Counted from the stretch's first letter, positions 8,792-17,452 are shown. The stretch: 64,000 nucleotides of DNA from Limibacterium fermenti (GCF_041902845.1 NZ_CP159486.1:3782001-3846000); one strand, 5' to 3'. The notes: generated from the letters alone by a model not told the origin. Program-made: numbers and translations.

Positions 8792-9352
8792 TTATATGTT
8801 ATCCTGCTCCCAATATATTTCTTTTGCCGAAGATTGACTTTCTTTTCTTGCCAACACGAAAAAATAGTCGGAAAGCCGGTTTAAAAAGATTAATACCAAA
8901 TCCGAAATCGGGTAATCTTCCGCCACACGATACACATTGCGTTCCGCCCTGCGGGTTATCGTCCTGCAAATATGGGCTCTGGAAGCCGATTCGCTTCCTC
9001 CCGGCAACACAAAACGGGTCAACCGCGGAAGCTCGCTGTCCAGCTTATCGATTTGCTCTTCGATACGTGCCACATTCTCCCGGGTAATGATGCTGGCCGC
9101 TTTGGGTTCTATCTGCTCGGTTTCGGTAGCCAGATAAGAGCCTACCGTAAAAAGCTTATGCTGGATAAATAAAAGGAAGTTCCGCGTCTCTTCGTCCTGA
9201 ATGCTGCCATTGAGCCAGCCGATGAAGCTGTTCAACTCATCCACCGTACCGTAAGCCTCCAACCGGATATGCGTTTTGGAAACCCGTGTACCGCCGACTA
9301 AAGAGGTTTTGCCCTTATCGCCTGTTTTTGTATATACTAAACTCTTTTTCAT
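8792..9352 (-). CDS. Cob(I)alamin adenosyltransferase, PduO type
   Basis: This 186-residue enzyme transfers adenosyl from ATP to cob(I)alamin or a corrinoid precursor, making adenosylcobalamin. The N-terminal ATP-binding motif YTKTGDKGKTSLVGG and the downstream VDELNSFIGW are diagnostic of the PduO class. The conserved ITRRAERNVY helix near residues 130-140 supplies the active-site Arg/Glu cluster. No other cobalamin genes adjoin it, so it probably serves salvage. Length is normal for the family. Confidence 0.95.
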   Translation of the reverse strand: MKKSLVYTKTGDKGKTSLVGGTRVSKTHIRLEAYGTVDELNSFIGWLNGSIQDEETRNFLLFIQHKLFTVGSYLATETEQIEPKAASIITRENVARIEEQIDKLDSELPRLTRFVLPGGSESASRAHICRTITRRAERNVYRVAEDYPISDLVLIFLNRLSDYFFVLARKESQSSAKEIYWEQDNI

Positions 9353-9454
9353 CGTTTTAAATGAGATTTTATTTTAAGAATCCGTTTAAATATGTTTCGC
9401 GATTCAAAAAGAAACTTTTTGAAGGCGAAGAATAGGAAGAAATTTAAACAGTTT

Positions 9455-10111
9455 CTAAATGAAATAGTTCGATTTATGATAGGAAGGGTCTAACACGGCA
9501 ATGCCGGTTTGTTTCCTATCGAACGTAACCGTTACTTTTTCATGATTAACGATATTCTTCCAAAAAAGTTTAGCCGTTTTACCGGTTATCCCATGAATCA
9601 CCCATACCGTCTTCCCGTGGCTAAAGCGGAACAGGGTATCGAGCGGAGGCAAAGCGCCGCGACCGGCATCCAGAAAAATCAGATCGTAAGGTTCCTCTTT
9701 CAACGAGGAAAGAGCGGTTTCTGTAGTAATGCTTCTGCCCCACTCTTTTTGCAGTTGGTTTGCAACAGCTCTTTTTTCCGGCGACTCTTCTACCGACACA
9801 CAATGAATGCGGCTATCGGGCGCCGTAATAAATAAGCTGTTGACTCCGTAACCGGAATGGATCTCCAACACAGAGCGGGGTTTAAAAAAACGGACGACCC
9901 GAAAGGAAAGGCGGTTGTTCTCATTTACAGTTAAGGCCTCTTCAAGGGCATTCCGCTCCAAAACAGACGGAATATCGGAGAAAGCATAGTACGTGTCATC
10001 AGCGTAAATGACACCGGTGATGAATGCAAAAGCGAAAGGAGAATGTATTCCATATCCTTTCGCATGCAATTTTCGCTCAACCCCTCTGAATAACCGGGTA
10101 CCGTAAAACAT
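9455..10111 (-). CDS. SAM-dependent methyltransferase-like protein
   Basis: The 218-residue protein shows a Rossmann-type methyltransferase core: VLEIHSGYGVNSLFI at about residues 80-94 is the SAM-binding motif I, and YDLIFLDAGRG at about 146-156 fits motif IV. The N-terminal segment AKGYGIHSPFAFAFI is a hallmark of a Bacteroidota class I methyltransferase group related to O-methyltransferases. Substrate is unknown. It starts one base after the ispF stop, so it is the third gene of the porV-ispF operon. Motif I is less glycine-rich than usual, so weak or altered SAM binding is possible. Confidence 0.8.
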   Translation of the reverse strand: MFYGTRLFRGVERKLHAKGYGIHSPFAFAFITGVIYADDTYYAFSDIPSVLERNALEEALTVNENNRLSFRVVRFFKPRSVLEIHSGYGVNSLFITAPDSRIHCVSVEESPEKRAVANQLQKEWGRSITTETALSSLKEEPYDLIFLDAGRGALPPLDTLFRFSHGKTVWVIHGITGKTAKLFWKNIVNHEKVTVTFDRKQTGIAVLDPSYHKSNYFI

Positions 10112-10112
10112 C

Positions 10113-10592
10113 TTACCTTTTTTCGATTAATGCCACCGCATAGGCCGTGATGCCTTCTTCCCGTCCCACAAAACCCATTTTCTCGGAGGTGGTCGCCTTG
10201 ATGGATATGGCATCGACGGGTATTTGCATCACCTCACTCAGCACGGCCTGCATTGACGGTATGTGCGGGTTGATTTTGGGTTTCTCGGCGCAAAGGGTCG
10301 CATCGATATTCCCGATGGCATACTGTTGCTCCCGGAGGAGCGATACGGTTTTACGCAAGAGTACTTTACTGTCGATACGCTCGAACTCCGGGGCGGTATC
10401 GGGAAAATGATACCCGATGTCCCGTAAATTCGCCGCGCCCAGCAAAGCATCGCAAATGGCATGGATGAGCACATCCGCATCCGAATGGCCTTGCAGACCC
10501 ATTGGATAGTCGAGCTGAATGCCGCCTATCCATAACTCGCGCCCTTCTTCCAGGCGGTGCATATCATAACCGAAACCGACTCGTATATTCAT
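10113..10592 (-). CDS. ispF: 2-C-methyl-D-erythritol 2,4-cyclodiphosphate synthase
   Basis: This 159-residue enzyme forms 2-C-methyl-D-erythritol 2,4-cyclodiphosphate in the non-mevalonate isoprenoid pathway. The N-terminal metal-site motif GFGYDMHRLEEG and the GHSDADVLIHAICDALLGAA stretch are textbook IspF, as is the C-terminal ATTSEKMGFVGREEGI. It lies 5 bases after porV and 1 base before the methyltransferase gene. The porV-ispF pairing is also known in Porphyromonas gingivalis. Confidence 0.97.
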   Translation of the reverse strand: MNIRVGFGYDMHRLEEGRELWIGGIQLDYPMGLQGHSDADVLIHAICDALLGAANLRDIGYHFPDTAPEFERIDSKVLLRKTVSLLREQQYAIGNIDATLCAEKPKINPHIPSMQAVLSEVMQIPVDAISIKATTSEKMGFVGREEGITAYAVALIEKR

Positions 10593-10597
10593 GCGGA

Positions 10598-11758
10598 TTA
10601 TCTGAACAAGTTTCGAATACCATCCATATCAAAGCCCAACGACAACCGCAAGGTCTGATCCAATGGATTGGATTGCGCCGTCGATATCAGATAAGCGGCA
10701 TCCAGTTGAAATGCCTGAATACGGAATCCGGTTCCCACGGCAAAATAGCGGCGGTTGCTTTTATATTGGTTCTCGTTGTAATAGCCGGCCCGAAGCGAAA
10801 ACTGATTATTATAGGTGTATTCCGCTCCCAACGACCACATCACCTCCTGCATCTCTTCTTTAAACCCTCCGGGGGCATCGCCGAACGATTTGAATATGCC
10901 GGCGATGGAAGAGATATTATAATAGTCGTCTATGCGCTTTTGGGCTTCTTCCGAGGTCTCCTCTTCTTTCGGAAGCTGAGGGGTGGGAACAAGCAGTTTA
11001 TTGACATCGAAACTAATGGAAAGCGTGTTTTTATCGCTCAGAGGATACGCCAAGGAAGCGCCTAACCGTAGATTTGTCGGGAGAAACATCGACGTGTTAT
11101 TGCCGTCGTACGATATTTTCGTTCCGATATTGGAAATCGAAAAGCCGAGCCCCAAAAGGGCTTCCGACCGCCCCATATACAGATAGGTTTCATTGTAACC
11201 GGCAATATCGGCGGCAAAGGCGTTGCCGGGCGTTATATCGTCGCTTCCGGCGGAATAGTCGGCACGGATATACCGCAGGGTAATCGCACCGGAGAACGTT
11301 TCGGTGAGTCTCCTCGAATAGGCTATATCGAAAGCGAACTCATTCGGAAAGACGCCCATGATATAATCGGTATTCTCATTGAAAAGGCTTACTTGCCCTA
11401 ACGAGAAATACCGGAGGGACGCGCTGAGGGCATTCAAGTCCTCATTCCCGAATTTCCTATATCCCGAGGCATACAATAAATGAATGTCGTCCACCAACTT
11501 GTTCAGCCAAGGGGTATACGAAAACGCAAATCCTTTCGGACTTTTTACGAATGCATATTTAGCCGCATTCCAATGTTGGGAATAGACATCGGGCATGGTC
11601 GCCGCGCCGATATCGCCCATTCCGCCGCCACGCGCATCGGGAGCAATCTGTAGCGAGGGTACGGCAACCGGTATCGGATTATAATCCTGCCCGGCACAAG
11701 GATCCGCTTTCCATAAAAAAGCCGCACAGATGAGTAAAAAACTTATTCTTCTATACAT
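10598..11758 (-). CDS. porV: Type IX secretion outer-membrane protein PorV (LptO)
   Basis: The 386-residue protein has a signal peptide (cleavage probably after CAGQ near residue 24) and the PorV signature SLQIAPDARGGGMGDIGAA. It ends in a beta-rich, FadL-like barrel that finishes with LRLSLGFDM. PorV shuttles proteins carrying type IX C-terminal signals from the translocon to the PorU sortase complex, which anchors them at the cell surface. The gene heads an operon with ispF and a methyltransferase. In P. gingivalis porU lies immediately upstream of porV; here the upstream position is taken by a repeat element and a fumarylacetoacetate hydrolase-fold gene. Confidence 0.92.
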   Translation of the reverse strand: MYRRISFLLICAAFLWKADPCAGQDYNPIPVAVPSLQIAPDARGGGMGDIGAATMPDVYSQHWNAAKYAFVKSPKGFAFSYTPWLNKLVDDIHLLYASGYRKFGNEDLNALSASLRYFSLGQVSLFNENTDYIMGVFPNEFAFDIAYSRRLTETFSGAITLRYIRADYSAGSDDITPGNAFAADIAGYNETYLYMGRSEALLGLGFSISNIGTKISYDGNNTSMFLPTNLRLGASLAYPLSDKNTLSISFDVNKLLVPTPQLPKEEETSEEAQKRIDDYYNISSIAGIFKSFGDAPGGFKEEMQEVMWSLGAEYTYNNQFSLRAGYYNENQYKSNRRYFAVGTGFRIQAFQLDAAYLISTAQSNPLDQTLRLSLGFDMDGIRNLFR

Positions 11759-11867
11759 ATTATTACTTGATTTTCGTATTTGAGTTATTATAGAACACGT
11801 ATATCATTGCTTTATTGTGCGATGAACCGTTTTTGTTGTGCTCTTTCGGAGGCTATATCCAAAGCCG

Positions 11868-11949
11868 GTCATTCCGCGTTTAACGCTGAATCCCCATAAT
11901 TAGCACAGCCTTCTTTTATTAGGGGATTGCGGATCGGATTCGCAATGAC
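11868..11949. repeat. Paired REP-like element with inverted ends
   Basis: Two 28-base arms in inverted orientation, GTCATTCCGCG...GAATCCCC at 11868-11895 and GGGGATTGCGG...CGCAATGAC at 11922-11949, flank a 26-base spacer. Their outer and inner ends match (GTCATT/AATGAC, AATCCCC/GGGGATT). Each arm holds its own small dyad (GCGTTTAACGC; ATTGCG/CGCAAT). The ends resemble the GTCATTGCGA...CAATCCCC palindromic repeats common in many bacterial genomes. It occupies the porV upstream region. Confidence 0.6.
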
Positions 11950-11961
11950 GATCACTTTTTA

Positions 11962-12576
11962 TTATTTTATTCTAAAGGCAAGGACTTTTGTCTCCTGCAG
12001 ATACCCTTCTAAATAGTCGTTTATCGAGACGCCCCCTACCCCGGCCGGGGTGCCGGTAAAAACCAAATCCCCGATCTTCAACGTGAAGAAACGGCTGATG
12101 TGCGCGACGATTTGATCGACGGAATAGATCATATCTCCGGTTTCCCCTTGCTGAACGGTTTGATGATTGATATCCAGATGAAACGACAACTGTTGTACAT
12201 CCGGGACTTGCTCTTTTGAAATAAAATCGCCGACAACGGCCGACCCGTCGAAGCCTTTCGATATTTCCCAAGGCAATCCGTTTTGCTTAAGTCGTTTTTG
12301 AAGATCACGGGCGGTAAAATCGATGCCCACGGTCAATTCATCGTAATAGCGGTGGGCGAAACGTTCGGAAATACTCTTTCCCAGCCGGCAAATTTTGACC
12401 ACTAATTCGGTCTCATACTGTATGTCTTGCGAGAAATCGGGAAGAAAGAAAGGCTTCCCGTCTTTTAGAAGAGCGGTCTCCGGTTTCATAAAAATGACCG
12501 GCTCGGTACTCCGGAAAACGTGCTTCATTTCCTGATTATGCGACGGATAATTGAGCCCTACGGCAAATATCTTCAT
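11962..12576 (-). CDS. Fumarylacetoacetate hydrolase-family protein
   Basis: The 204-residue protein has the fumarylacetoacetate hydrolase fold, beginning MKIFAVGLNYPSHNQEM with the conserved family start. The metal-binding glutamates lie in YETELVVKIC (about residues 52-61), the aspartate in TVGIDFTARDLQ, and the late motif LVFTGTPAGVGG near residues 172-183. Members hydrolyse acyl-pyruvates or decarboxylate oxaloacetate; this short YcgM/FAHD1-like form could be either. It starts 11 bases after rex on the same strand, so the two probably form an operon under redox control. Exact substrate is not inferable. Confidence 0.9.
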   Translation of the reverse strand: MKIFAVGLNYPSHNQEMKHVFRSTEPVIFMKPETALLKDGKPFFLPDFSQDIQYETELVVKICRLGKSISERFAHRYYDELTVGIDFTARDLQKRLKQNGLPWEISKGFDGSAVVGDFISKEQVPDVQQLSFHLDINHQTVQQGETGDMIYSVDQIVAHISRFFTLKIGDLVFTGTPAGVGGVSINDYLEGYLQETKVLAFRIK

Positions 12577-12587
12577 AAAGTCCGTTT

Positions 12588-13241
12588 TTATTTAGTGGGA
12601 TATTTTGTATTCAACCGGTTGAACATTACAGCCAAATGGGCGTACAGGGAGGTGTTTTGCAAAACCATCCCCTCGGGAACCCGAATGCGGAAAGGAGTGA
12701 AATTCCAGACCCCCCTAAGACCTCCTATACCCATATAATCGGCTACTTCCTGCGCAAAATCGGGCGGCACGGTGAGAATGCCGATACTGGCCTGTATCTG
12801 TTTGTTTATTTCCACAAATTCATCCGAATGATACACCGGAATGCCATGAACGGTCGTATTGACAATCGTTTCATTGACATCGAAACCGGCAAGGATTTTC
12901 AATCCGTATTGCTCCAAACCGGAGTCCGACAGCAGAGCCGCACCTAAACTTCCCACACCGAACAACACGGCTTTATGCGTCTTCTTAAAGCCCAGAAAAT
13001 CTTCCAACACTTCGATGAGTTGATCGATATCATAGCCCACTCGTGTTTTGCCACTCACATCGACATACGAAAGGTCTTTTGCAATTTGGGTAGCGGACAC
13101 ATTAATTTTTTTTGCGATCTGCGTAGAAGAGACATTGGTTTGTCCATGCTTTTTCAGCAGTTTAATGTACGACAGGTACCAGGGAAGCCGCCTAAGTGCT
13201 GGCTCCGGTATTTTTGCATATAAAGAAAATCGATCCGACAT
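12588..13241 (-). CDS. rex: Redox-sensing transcriptional repressor Rex
   Basis: Rex represses fermentation and respiration genes and is released by NADH. The N-terminal winged-helix domain (about residues 1-75) contains VSSTQIAKKINVSATQIAKD. The NAD(H)-binding Rossmann domain has the GVGSLGAALL glycine loop followed by ILAGFDVN. I place the start at the ATG at 13241 (MSDRFSLYAK, 217 residues) because an in-frame TTG at 13268 falls inside a TACCTTTG promoter box at 13266-13273. A fumarylacetoacetate hydrolase-fold gene follows 11 bases after the stop. Confidence 0.95.
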   Translation of the reverse strand: MSDRFSLYAKIPEPALRRLPWYLSYIKLLKKHGQTNVSSTQIAKKINVSATQIAKDLSYVDVSGKTRVGYDIDQLIEVLEDFLGFKKTHKAVLFGVGSLGAALLSDSGLEQYGLKILAGFDVNETIVNTTVHGIPVYHSDEFVEINKQIQASIGILTVPPDFAQEVADYMGIGGLRGVWNFTPFRIRVPEGMVLQNTSLYAHLAVMFNRLNTKYPTK

Positions 13242-13265
13242 GCTTCTATTATTGTTTTTATAGGG

Positions 13266-13273
13266 CAAAGGTA
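13266..13273 (-). promoter_or_regulatory. -7 promoter box (TACCTTTG) of rex
   Basis: Plus-strand CAAAGGTA is TACCTTTG on the minus strand. It predicts transcription from about 13259 and therefore rules out the TTG at 13268 as start codon, favouring 13241. Confidence 0.6.
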
Positions 13274-13350
13274 GGAGTTTTCGAGTAATTTTTTGGTTTT
13301 TTAATCTATGATTAAAGATTATTTTCTTTAATTATTGTCTTTTTAATCCG

Positions 13351-13358
13351 TATCTTTG
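13351..13358 (+). promoter_or_regulatory. -7 promoter box (TATCTTTG) before the DNA glycosylase gene
   Basis: TATCTTTG matches TAnnTTTG. The start codon lies about 100 bases downstream, so a leader of roughly 90 nt would be made; I see no defined structure in it. Confidence 0.4.
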
Positions 13359-13457
13359 TGGCGATTAATTGGTTACCCGGTCTATCCGCTCCGCGCGGTT
13401 TGACGGGATATACACATAAAGCATCCCTTTGTGTCGAATATTATTTGTTTATAACGT

Positions 13458-14051
13458 ATGATGAAGGAATTAGAAATAGAAACGCATCCGTTAAAGCCTT
13501 TTGTGCCGGAAAATGCCACCTTATTGTTATTAGGCAGTTTTCCGCCTCCCAGGCAAAAGTGGAAAATGGATTTTTATTATCCGAATTTCCAAAATGACAT
13601 GTGGCGTATTTTCGGATTGATTTTTTTCAACGATAAAGATTCTTTTCTAAACGAAGAAAAGACCTCCTTCGACAAAGAACGGATTGTTTCTTTTTTAACG
13701 GAAAAGGGAATCGCCGTTACCGACACTGCCCGGCAAGTCATTCGCAAAAAACAGAATGCCTCCGATAATTTTCTGGAAGTGGTGAAGCCGTTCGATTTAG
13801 AAAAGATAGTAGCCGAAATTCCTTTGTGCCGGACGCTGGTAACAACCGGGGCAAAAGCGACCGAAACCCTTCAATGGCTGTTGCCGGAATTATACAAAGG
13901 GCCCGCCGTAGGCCGTTCTATCGAAATAACGTACCACGGCAGGCCTTTTCATTTTTACCGGATGCCTTCTTCTTCGAGGGCATATCCCAAACCGCTCATT
14001 GAAAAAGCAACGGTGTATGCCCGCCTTTTCGAAGAGGCCGGAATCCTTTAG
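13458..14051 (+). CDS. Uracil-DNA glycosylase-superfamily protein (hypoxanthine/deoxyinosine type)
   Basis: The 197-residue protein resembles bacterial hypoxanthine-DNA glycosylases of the uracil-DNA glycosylase superfamily, which remove deaminated bases in base-excision repair. The first motif LLLGSFPPPRQKWKMDFYY lies at about residues 23-41. The middle has an LVTTGAKATETLQWL segment. The late motif MPSSSRAYPKPLIEKA occupies the place of the family's PSTSPAN-like loop. It begins with two adjacent ATG codons. Its TAG stop overlaps the stop of the converging monooxygenase-fold gene by three bases (14048-14051). Confidence 0.82.
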   Translation: MMKELEIETHPLKPFVPENATLLLLGSFPPPRQKWKMDFYYPNFQNDMWRIFGLIFFNDKDSFLNEEKTSFDKERIVSFLTEKGIAVTDTARQVIRKKQNASDNFLEVVKPFDLEKIVAEIPLCRTLVTTGAKATETLQWLLPELYKGPAVGRSIEITYHGRPFHFYRMPSSSRAYPKPLIEKATVYARLFEEAGIL

Positions 14052-14458
14052 ACTTCTTCGTCCAAGAGTGCTGAATCGGAAACCACCGGGGTGACTTTCG
14101 TTATCTTAGACCCTTTTAATAACGGGTTTATTTGCTTTTCGACAATCGTTTTAAAATAAGAGCTGCCGGAATGTATTTTATACGCAGCATCGCTTTCATA
14201 ACTTTCATAGAGAAAAATCTTGGTGGGATCTTCTTCACTCAAAAGAATATCGTACACCAAACAGCCTTCTTCATTATCCAGCGTTTGCTGTTGAACTTCC
14301 GAAAGGAGTTCGACAACCTGACTCTTATTTTTTTCATCGACGGTGAATTCTACAAGAATGACATAAGGATCATTGCCCGTTTGCGCTTTCATTAAAGGAA
14401 CGGACAATAACATGGAAAGAAAAAAGACCAAGCTAATACGCAGCATTTGTTTATTCAT
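14048..14458 (-). CDS. Antibiotic biosynthesis monooxygenase (ABM)-domain protein with signal peptide
   Basis: The 136-residue protein has an N-terminal signal peptide (MLRISLVFFLSMLLSVPLM) and one ferredoxin-like ABM domain at about residues 30-115. The domain contains YVILVEFTVDEKNKSQVVEL and the typical EGCLVYDILLSEEDPTKIFL pattern. The reading frame stays open further upstream but runs into the next gene. I chose the ATG at 14458 because a clean signal peptide starts there. The domain is found in quinol monooxygenases and in heme-degrading or uncharacterised proteins; export suggests an envelope role. Function is not determined. Confidence 0.8.
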   Translation of the reverse strand: MNKQMLRISLVFFLSMLLSVPLMKAQTGNDPYVILVEFTVDEKNKSQVVELLSEVQQQTLDNEEGCLVYDILLSEEDPTKIFLYESYESDAAYKIHSGSSYFKTIVEKQINPLLKGSKITKVTPVVSDSALLDEEV

Positions 14459-14483
14459 ATCAAAATAATTAATAAATAAAAGT

Positions 14484-15305
14484 TTATAAGTTTTTTGTAC
14501 CCGACACGTCTTTAAGCACAGCACGTATCGTCCCTATTTTCAAGGCCGTATCGATGACCACGGGAATACGGTTGCTGTCGTTGGTCAATAGAGCCTTTAT
14601 CGGTTCTTTTTGATCCGTAAACGCTTTATTGTTATTGAAAACCGAAAGCGTAATGCGAATCACCTCGTATTCTTTTCCATTATTGGCTTTAAAAGTCGTT
14701 ATCCCCAGATAATTTACCGCCATATTCACAATATCTTTTCCGGAAAGAAACTGAATTTGATGATGATCGCCCGGTTGCATTTTGCTGAAATCGAGATTTC
14801 TCATAAAAGATAATACGGAAAGATAATCATACGTACAGTCGCCGGTAGTCACCGTTTCATCGAATTTTTGTTTTCCGTTCCAATAACGGATCGCCCTGAT
14901 TTTGATTTGATCTCCGTCGTAAGCAAACGATTGATGCTCGAGGGAGTGATCCTTTCCTTCGAAGGCGCCTTTTGTAAAAAACAACGGCCTTAAGTCCTTG
15001 TCAATAAAAGACGTTAGCGTATCGTTGACGGTATAAAAATTACCGGCGAGCCCCGACGTATTCAGCAACATGGTGGTTTTATAGGCGCTTACTCCTTTAT
15101 AATTTGCATCGGAAATAACAAGCGATCCTTCGCCGGCTTTTGCCTTTATCAGCCCATAATTAAAATAAAGATCATACCGAATATGCTCCCCGCTCTTAAA
15201 CGCCTTATTCACCACTTTGCATTGAGCAGGCAGTAACGCGGGAGAAAGACATAAAATAAAAAGGATTATACTTATTGCTTTATTATTCATTTTCAATTTA
15301 TTCAA
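14484..15305 (-). CDS. DUF3108 domain protein, exported
   Basis: The 273-residue protein carries a signal peptide (SIILFILCLSPALLPAQ) and a DUF3108 domain filling the rest. The domain begins with the typical GEHIRYDLYFNYGLIKAKAGE segment. DUF3108 proteins are predicted periplasmic or outer-membrane-associated beta-rich proteins of unknown function in Bacteroidota. The gene sits 27 bases after the Big_5-type lipoprotein gene and 25 bases before the ABM-domain gene, suggesting a three-gene envelope operon. A second start five codons in (15290) is possible. Confidence 0.88.
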   Translation of the reverse strand: MNKLKMNNKAISIILFILCLSPALLPAQCKVVNKAFKSGEHIRYDLYFNYGLIKAKAGEGSLVISDANYKGVSAYKTTMLLNTSGLAGNFYTVNDTLTSFIDKDLRPLFFTKGAFEGKDHSLEHQSFAYDGDQIKIRAIRYWNGKQKFDETVTTGDCTYDYLSVLSFMRNLDFSKMQPGDHHQIQFLSGKDIVNMAVNYLGITTFKANNGKEYEVIRITLSVFNNNKAFTDQKEPIKALLTNDSNRIPVVIDTALKIGTIRAVLKDVSGTKNL

Positions 15306-15332
15306 GAATTGTTTTAGACACTTTCTTATCGA

Positions 15333-17285
15333 TCATCGATTTAGTGATTGTTGCCGCATAGAAGAAGTACTTGAATTTGTTCCGGAAGAGGCTCCCCGTT
15401 GTTGTTGCTGCTGTTGTTGCTGTTGTTGTCTTTCGACATTCTGATTCCGCTTTTTTTCTTTGGGTTTATTTTTCGTAATCTCCAAAGGCTTTTGTTCGGC
15501 AACCTCCTTCTCCAGTAAATTCCACGATTCTTCGTGATCGGTGTAAGCTCTTATTTCGTACATCTTCGGATTATAATATACGGGTTCAGGATGACGCTTT
15601 TTTTCGAAACTTCCGGTAGTCCATATGCCATCTTCGTTATCATCAATGAAGAGACGGGCATATACTTGTCCGGGGTTCAGGTCCCAAAAATGCGCTTCGT
15701 TGTTTTTGACGCGTACCTTACGAAAAGGTTTATCCGATTTGTCTAGGAGCTCTACATAAGCGGTTTTTCCTTCGGGCAAGCCGGAGATCAGGAAAAAGAG
15801 ATTTCCATATTGTTCCAGCGTTTTGATGGAGAATGTCTCATCGAGGGTATTGTTCCAAAGACCATAATGGCTAAAAACAGTCGCGGAATCGACCGTCAAC
15901 TTGTATTTACCTCCCGGCGCCCATTTATGCCTTAATATATACTTCCGAGGATTTAACGAATCGGAATTCAGTTGAAAAGAGATGGGGCTAAAGACCGAAT
16001 CCACTTCCTGCGAAAGATGAACCCGCGAAGAATCGAACTGGATAACCGGTTGTTCGAATTCAAAACGAATGGGATTATAGATTTCAAACGTAGACTGAAT
16101 ATTATGTTGAATGTTCAAGAAACGGATCGGCTCTTCTTCATCCTCCTTTTTCTTCCTTTTTTCGGATTTGGGGCGGGCTCTCCGGATGTTAAACTTCAAC
16201 GTATCGGTATCGATAAAATTTTTATTCAAAGAATCGGTACGGGTATAATCCACACGCATCAAGAGCGAATCCCGCTTATAGAGTAAAGAGTCCGTTATCC
16301 AAAGAGTCAAGGTATCGTTTTTGGCGCTTTTCTCCGCTACATACCAATGATCGTCCTCCACAACGGGTTGCAACAATTCAAAAGAAGGAGGAGCGGTGGG
16401 GGCGGCAAAATACAATACCATCTTGTTCTCTTCGGGACGTTCATGCTTCTGTAAATACTGCCGTTGAAAATCCGATAAAAACGACCGAAGCAATAGTTTA
16501 TCCGGCAAAAAACGCGTATAAGCCACCGTCTTGATCGTATCGATCGTCACACTATCTTTAAAAATCGTGTCTTGCCGGGTGGCAGGCATGGTAGAAGGAA
16601 TAATGATCGAATCGAGGAAAGCGACGGCCTCCTGCGGATTATCATACTTATAATCTCTGTTTAAGTCATTCAAGGCATATATTTTATACGATCCCGGCGC
16701 CATTCCCCGAACCGTAAAATTGCCCCGTGAATCGGTACGCGAAATACGTTCAAAAGGCACGTGTGTGAAGGCCGTGTCATTCAAATTGGAATGAATGCCC
16801 ACATACGTTCCGCTAACCGGCTCGAGATTATCGGCCGTCAACACTTTTCCGGAAACGGCAAGGGTATCGAGCCGATCGCCCGTAGAAAAAGAATAGACAA
16901 AGTTTTCCAGCGGATTCGCTTCATTATTATCGACGATGGCATCGGTAAAATCGATGGTATAGGTCGTGTTCGGCAGCAATTCATCATTGAGCTCAACGAC
17001 GGCTTTCCGCCCTACCGATTTGATAACCGGCATATTCTGTTGCGGGGGCGTGATAATGACTTTTTCGGAAGGGCTTTCGATTTTTATATTTTCATCGAAT
17101 TCGATTTCGACGACCGTTTTTGAACTATTCAACGCGTTGAAATCGGGATTCGCCCTCTTGATTTTAGGAGGAGCTACATCGTATTCCCCACCCGAAGGCG
17201 AAGCCATGTTCGCACACGAATAGACGAACGCGAAAAAGGTAATGGCCCAAAAGCCATATCGTATATACTGAAAGACTTGTTGCAT
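15333..17285 (-). CDS. Lipoprotein with bacterial Ig-like (Big_5) domain and C-terminal polyglutamine
   Basis: The 650-residue protein is exported, with a lipobox at VYSC (Cys near residue 24). An Ig-like Big_5 domain at about residues 38-135 contains VVEIEFDENIKIESPSEKVI and TTYTIDFTDAI. A carboxypeptidase-regulatory-like beta-sandwich follows at about 145-230 (GNFTVRGMAPGSYKIYALND). Lysine/glutamate-rich and beta-rich regions fill the middle. The C-terminus is low complexity, with ten consecutive glutamines and then serines and threonines. Such proteins are widespread in Bacteroidota, with unknown function. It heads a likely operon with DUF3108 and ABM-domain genes. Confidence 0.88.
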   Translation of the reverse strand: MQQVFQYIRYGFWAITFFAFVYSCANMASPSGGEYDVAPPKIKRANPDFNALNSSKTVVEIEFDENIKIESPSEKVIITPPQQNMPVIKSVGRKAVVELNDELLPNTTYTIDFTDAIVDNNEANPLENFVYSFSTGDRLDTLAVSGKVLTADNLEPVSGTYVGIHSNLNDTAFTHVPFERISRTDSRGNFTVRGMAPGSYKIYALNDLNRDYKYDNPQEAVAFLDSIIIPSTMPATRQDTIFKDSVTIDTIKTVAYTRFLPDKLLLRSFLSDFQRQYLQKHERPEENKMVLYFAAPTAPPSFELLQPVVEDDHWYVAEKSAKNDTLTLWITDSLLYKRDSLLMRVDYTRTDSLNKNFIDTDTLKFNIRRARPKSEKRKKKEDEEEPIRFLNIQHNIQSTFEIYNPIRFEFEQPVIQFDSSRVHLSQEVDSVFSPISFQLNSDSLNPRKYILRHKWAPGGKYKLTVDSATVFSHYGLWNNTLDETFSIKTLEQYGNLFFLISGLPEGKTAYVELLDKSDKPFRKVRVKNNEAHFWDLNPGQVYARLFIDDNEDGIWTTGSFEKKRHPEPVYYNPKMYEIRAYTDHEESWNLLEKEVAEQKPLEITKNKPKEKKRNQNVERQQQQQQQQQQRGASSGTNSSTSSMRQQSLNR

Positions 17286-17322
17286 TGTTGTCGAAACCTA
17301 TTGTCAGAAATCATCGTCGCCA

Positions 17323-17330
17323 CAAAAATA
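17323..17330 (-). promoter_or_regulatory. -7 promoter box (TATTTTTG) of the Big_5 lipoprotein operon
   Basis: Plus-strand CAAAAATA is TATTTTTG on the minus strand, an exact consensus match 38 bases before the start at 17285. Confidence 0.45.
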
Positions 17331-17401
17331 CAATGTTTTACCTACTTTTAGGGAATTGGGCTAAGAAAAATAATAAAAATATGTTTTTCATTCTTATTAC
17401 T

Positions 17402-17429
17402 CCGTTAACCGCCTGATACGGGTTAACGG
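17402..17429. repeat. Perfect 9-bp inverted repeat CCGTTAACC / GGTTAACGG
   Basis: The two 9-base arms flank a 10-base loop just beyond the DUF2851 stop codon. There is no T-run on either side, so a classical terminator is unlikely. A related pattern, including the shared 12-mer GAATCCGTTAGA, occurs at 2814-2864. Confidence 0.5.
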
Positions 17430-17452
17430 ACGAAAGGCCTCTATATGAGCGC

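Noticed and set aside
10502..11065. Plus-strand open frame of 187 codons
   Set aside because: It is antisense to the porV and ispF coding regions, which are firmly identified.
13269..13457. tRNA or small RNA gene between rex and the DNA glycosylase gene
   Set aside because: No cloverleaf or stable fold is visible; the stretch contains only the two divergent promoters and a leader.
17402..17429. Rho-independent terminator after the DUF2851 gene
   Set aside because: The stem is perfect but no T-run follows on either strand; treated as a palindromic repeat instead.
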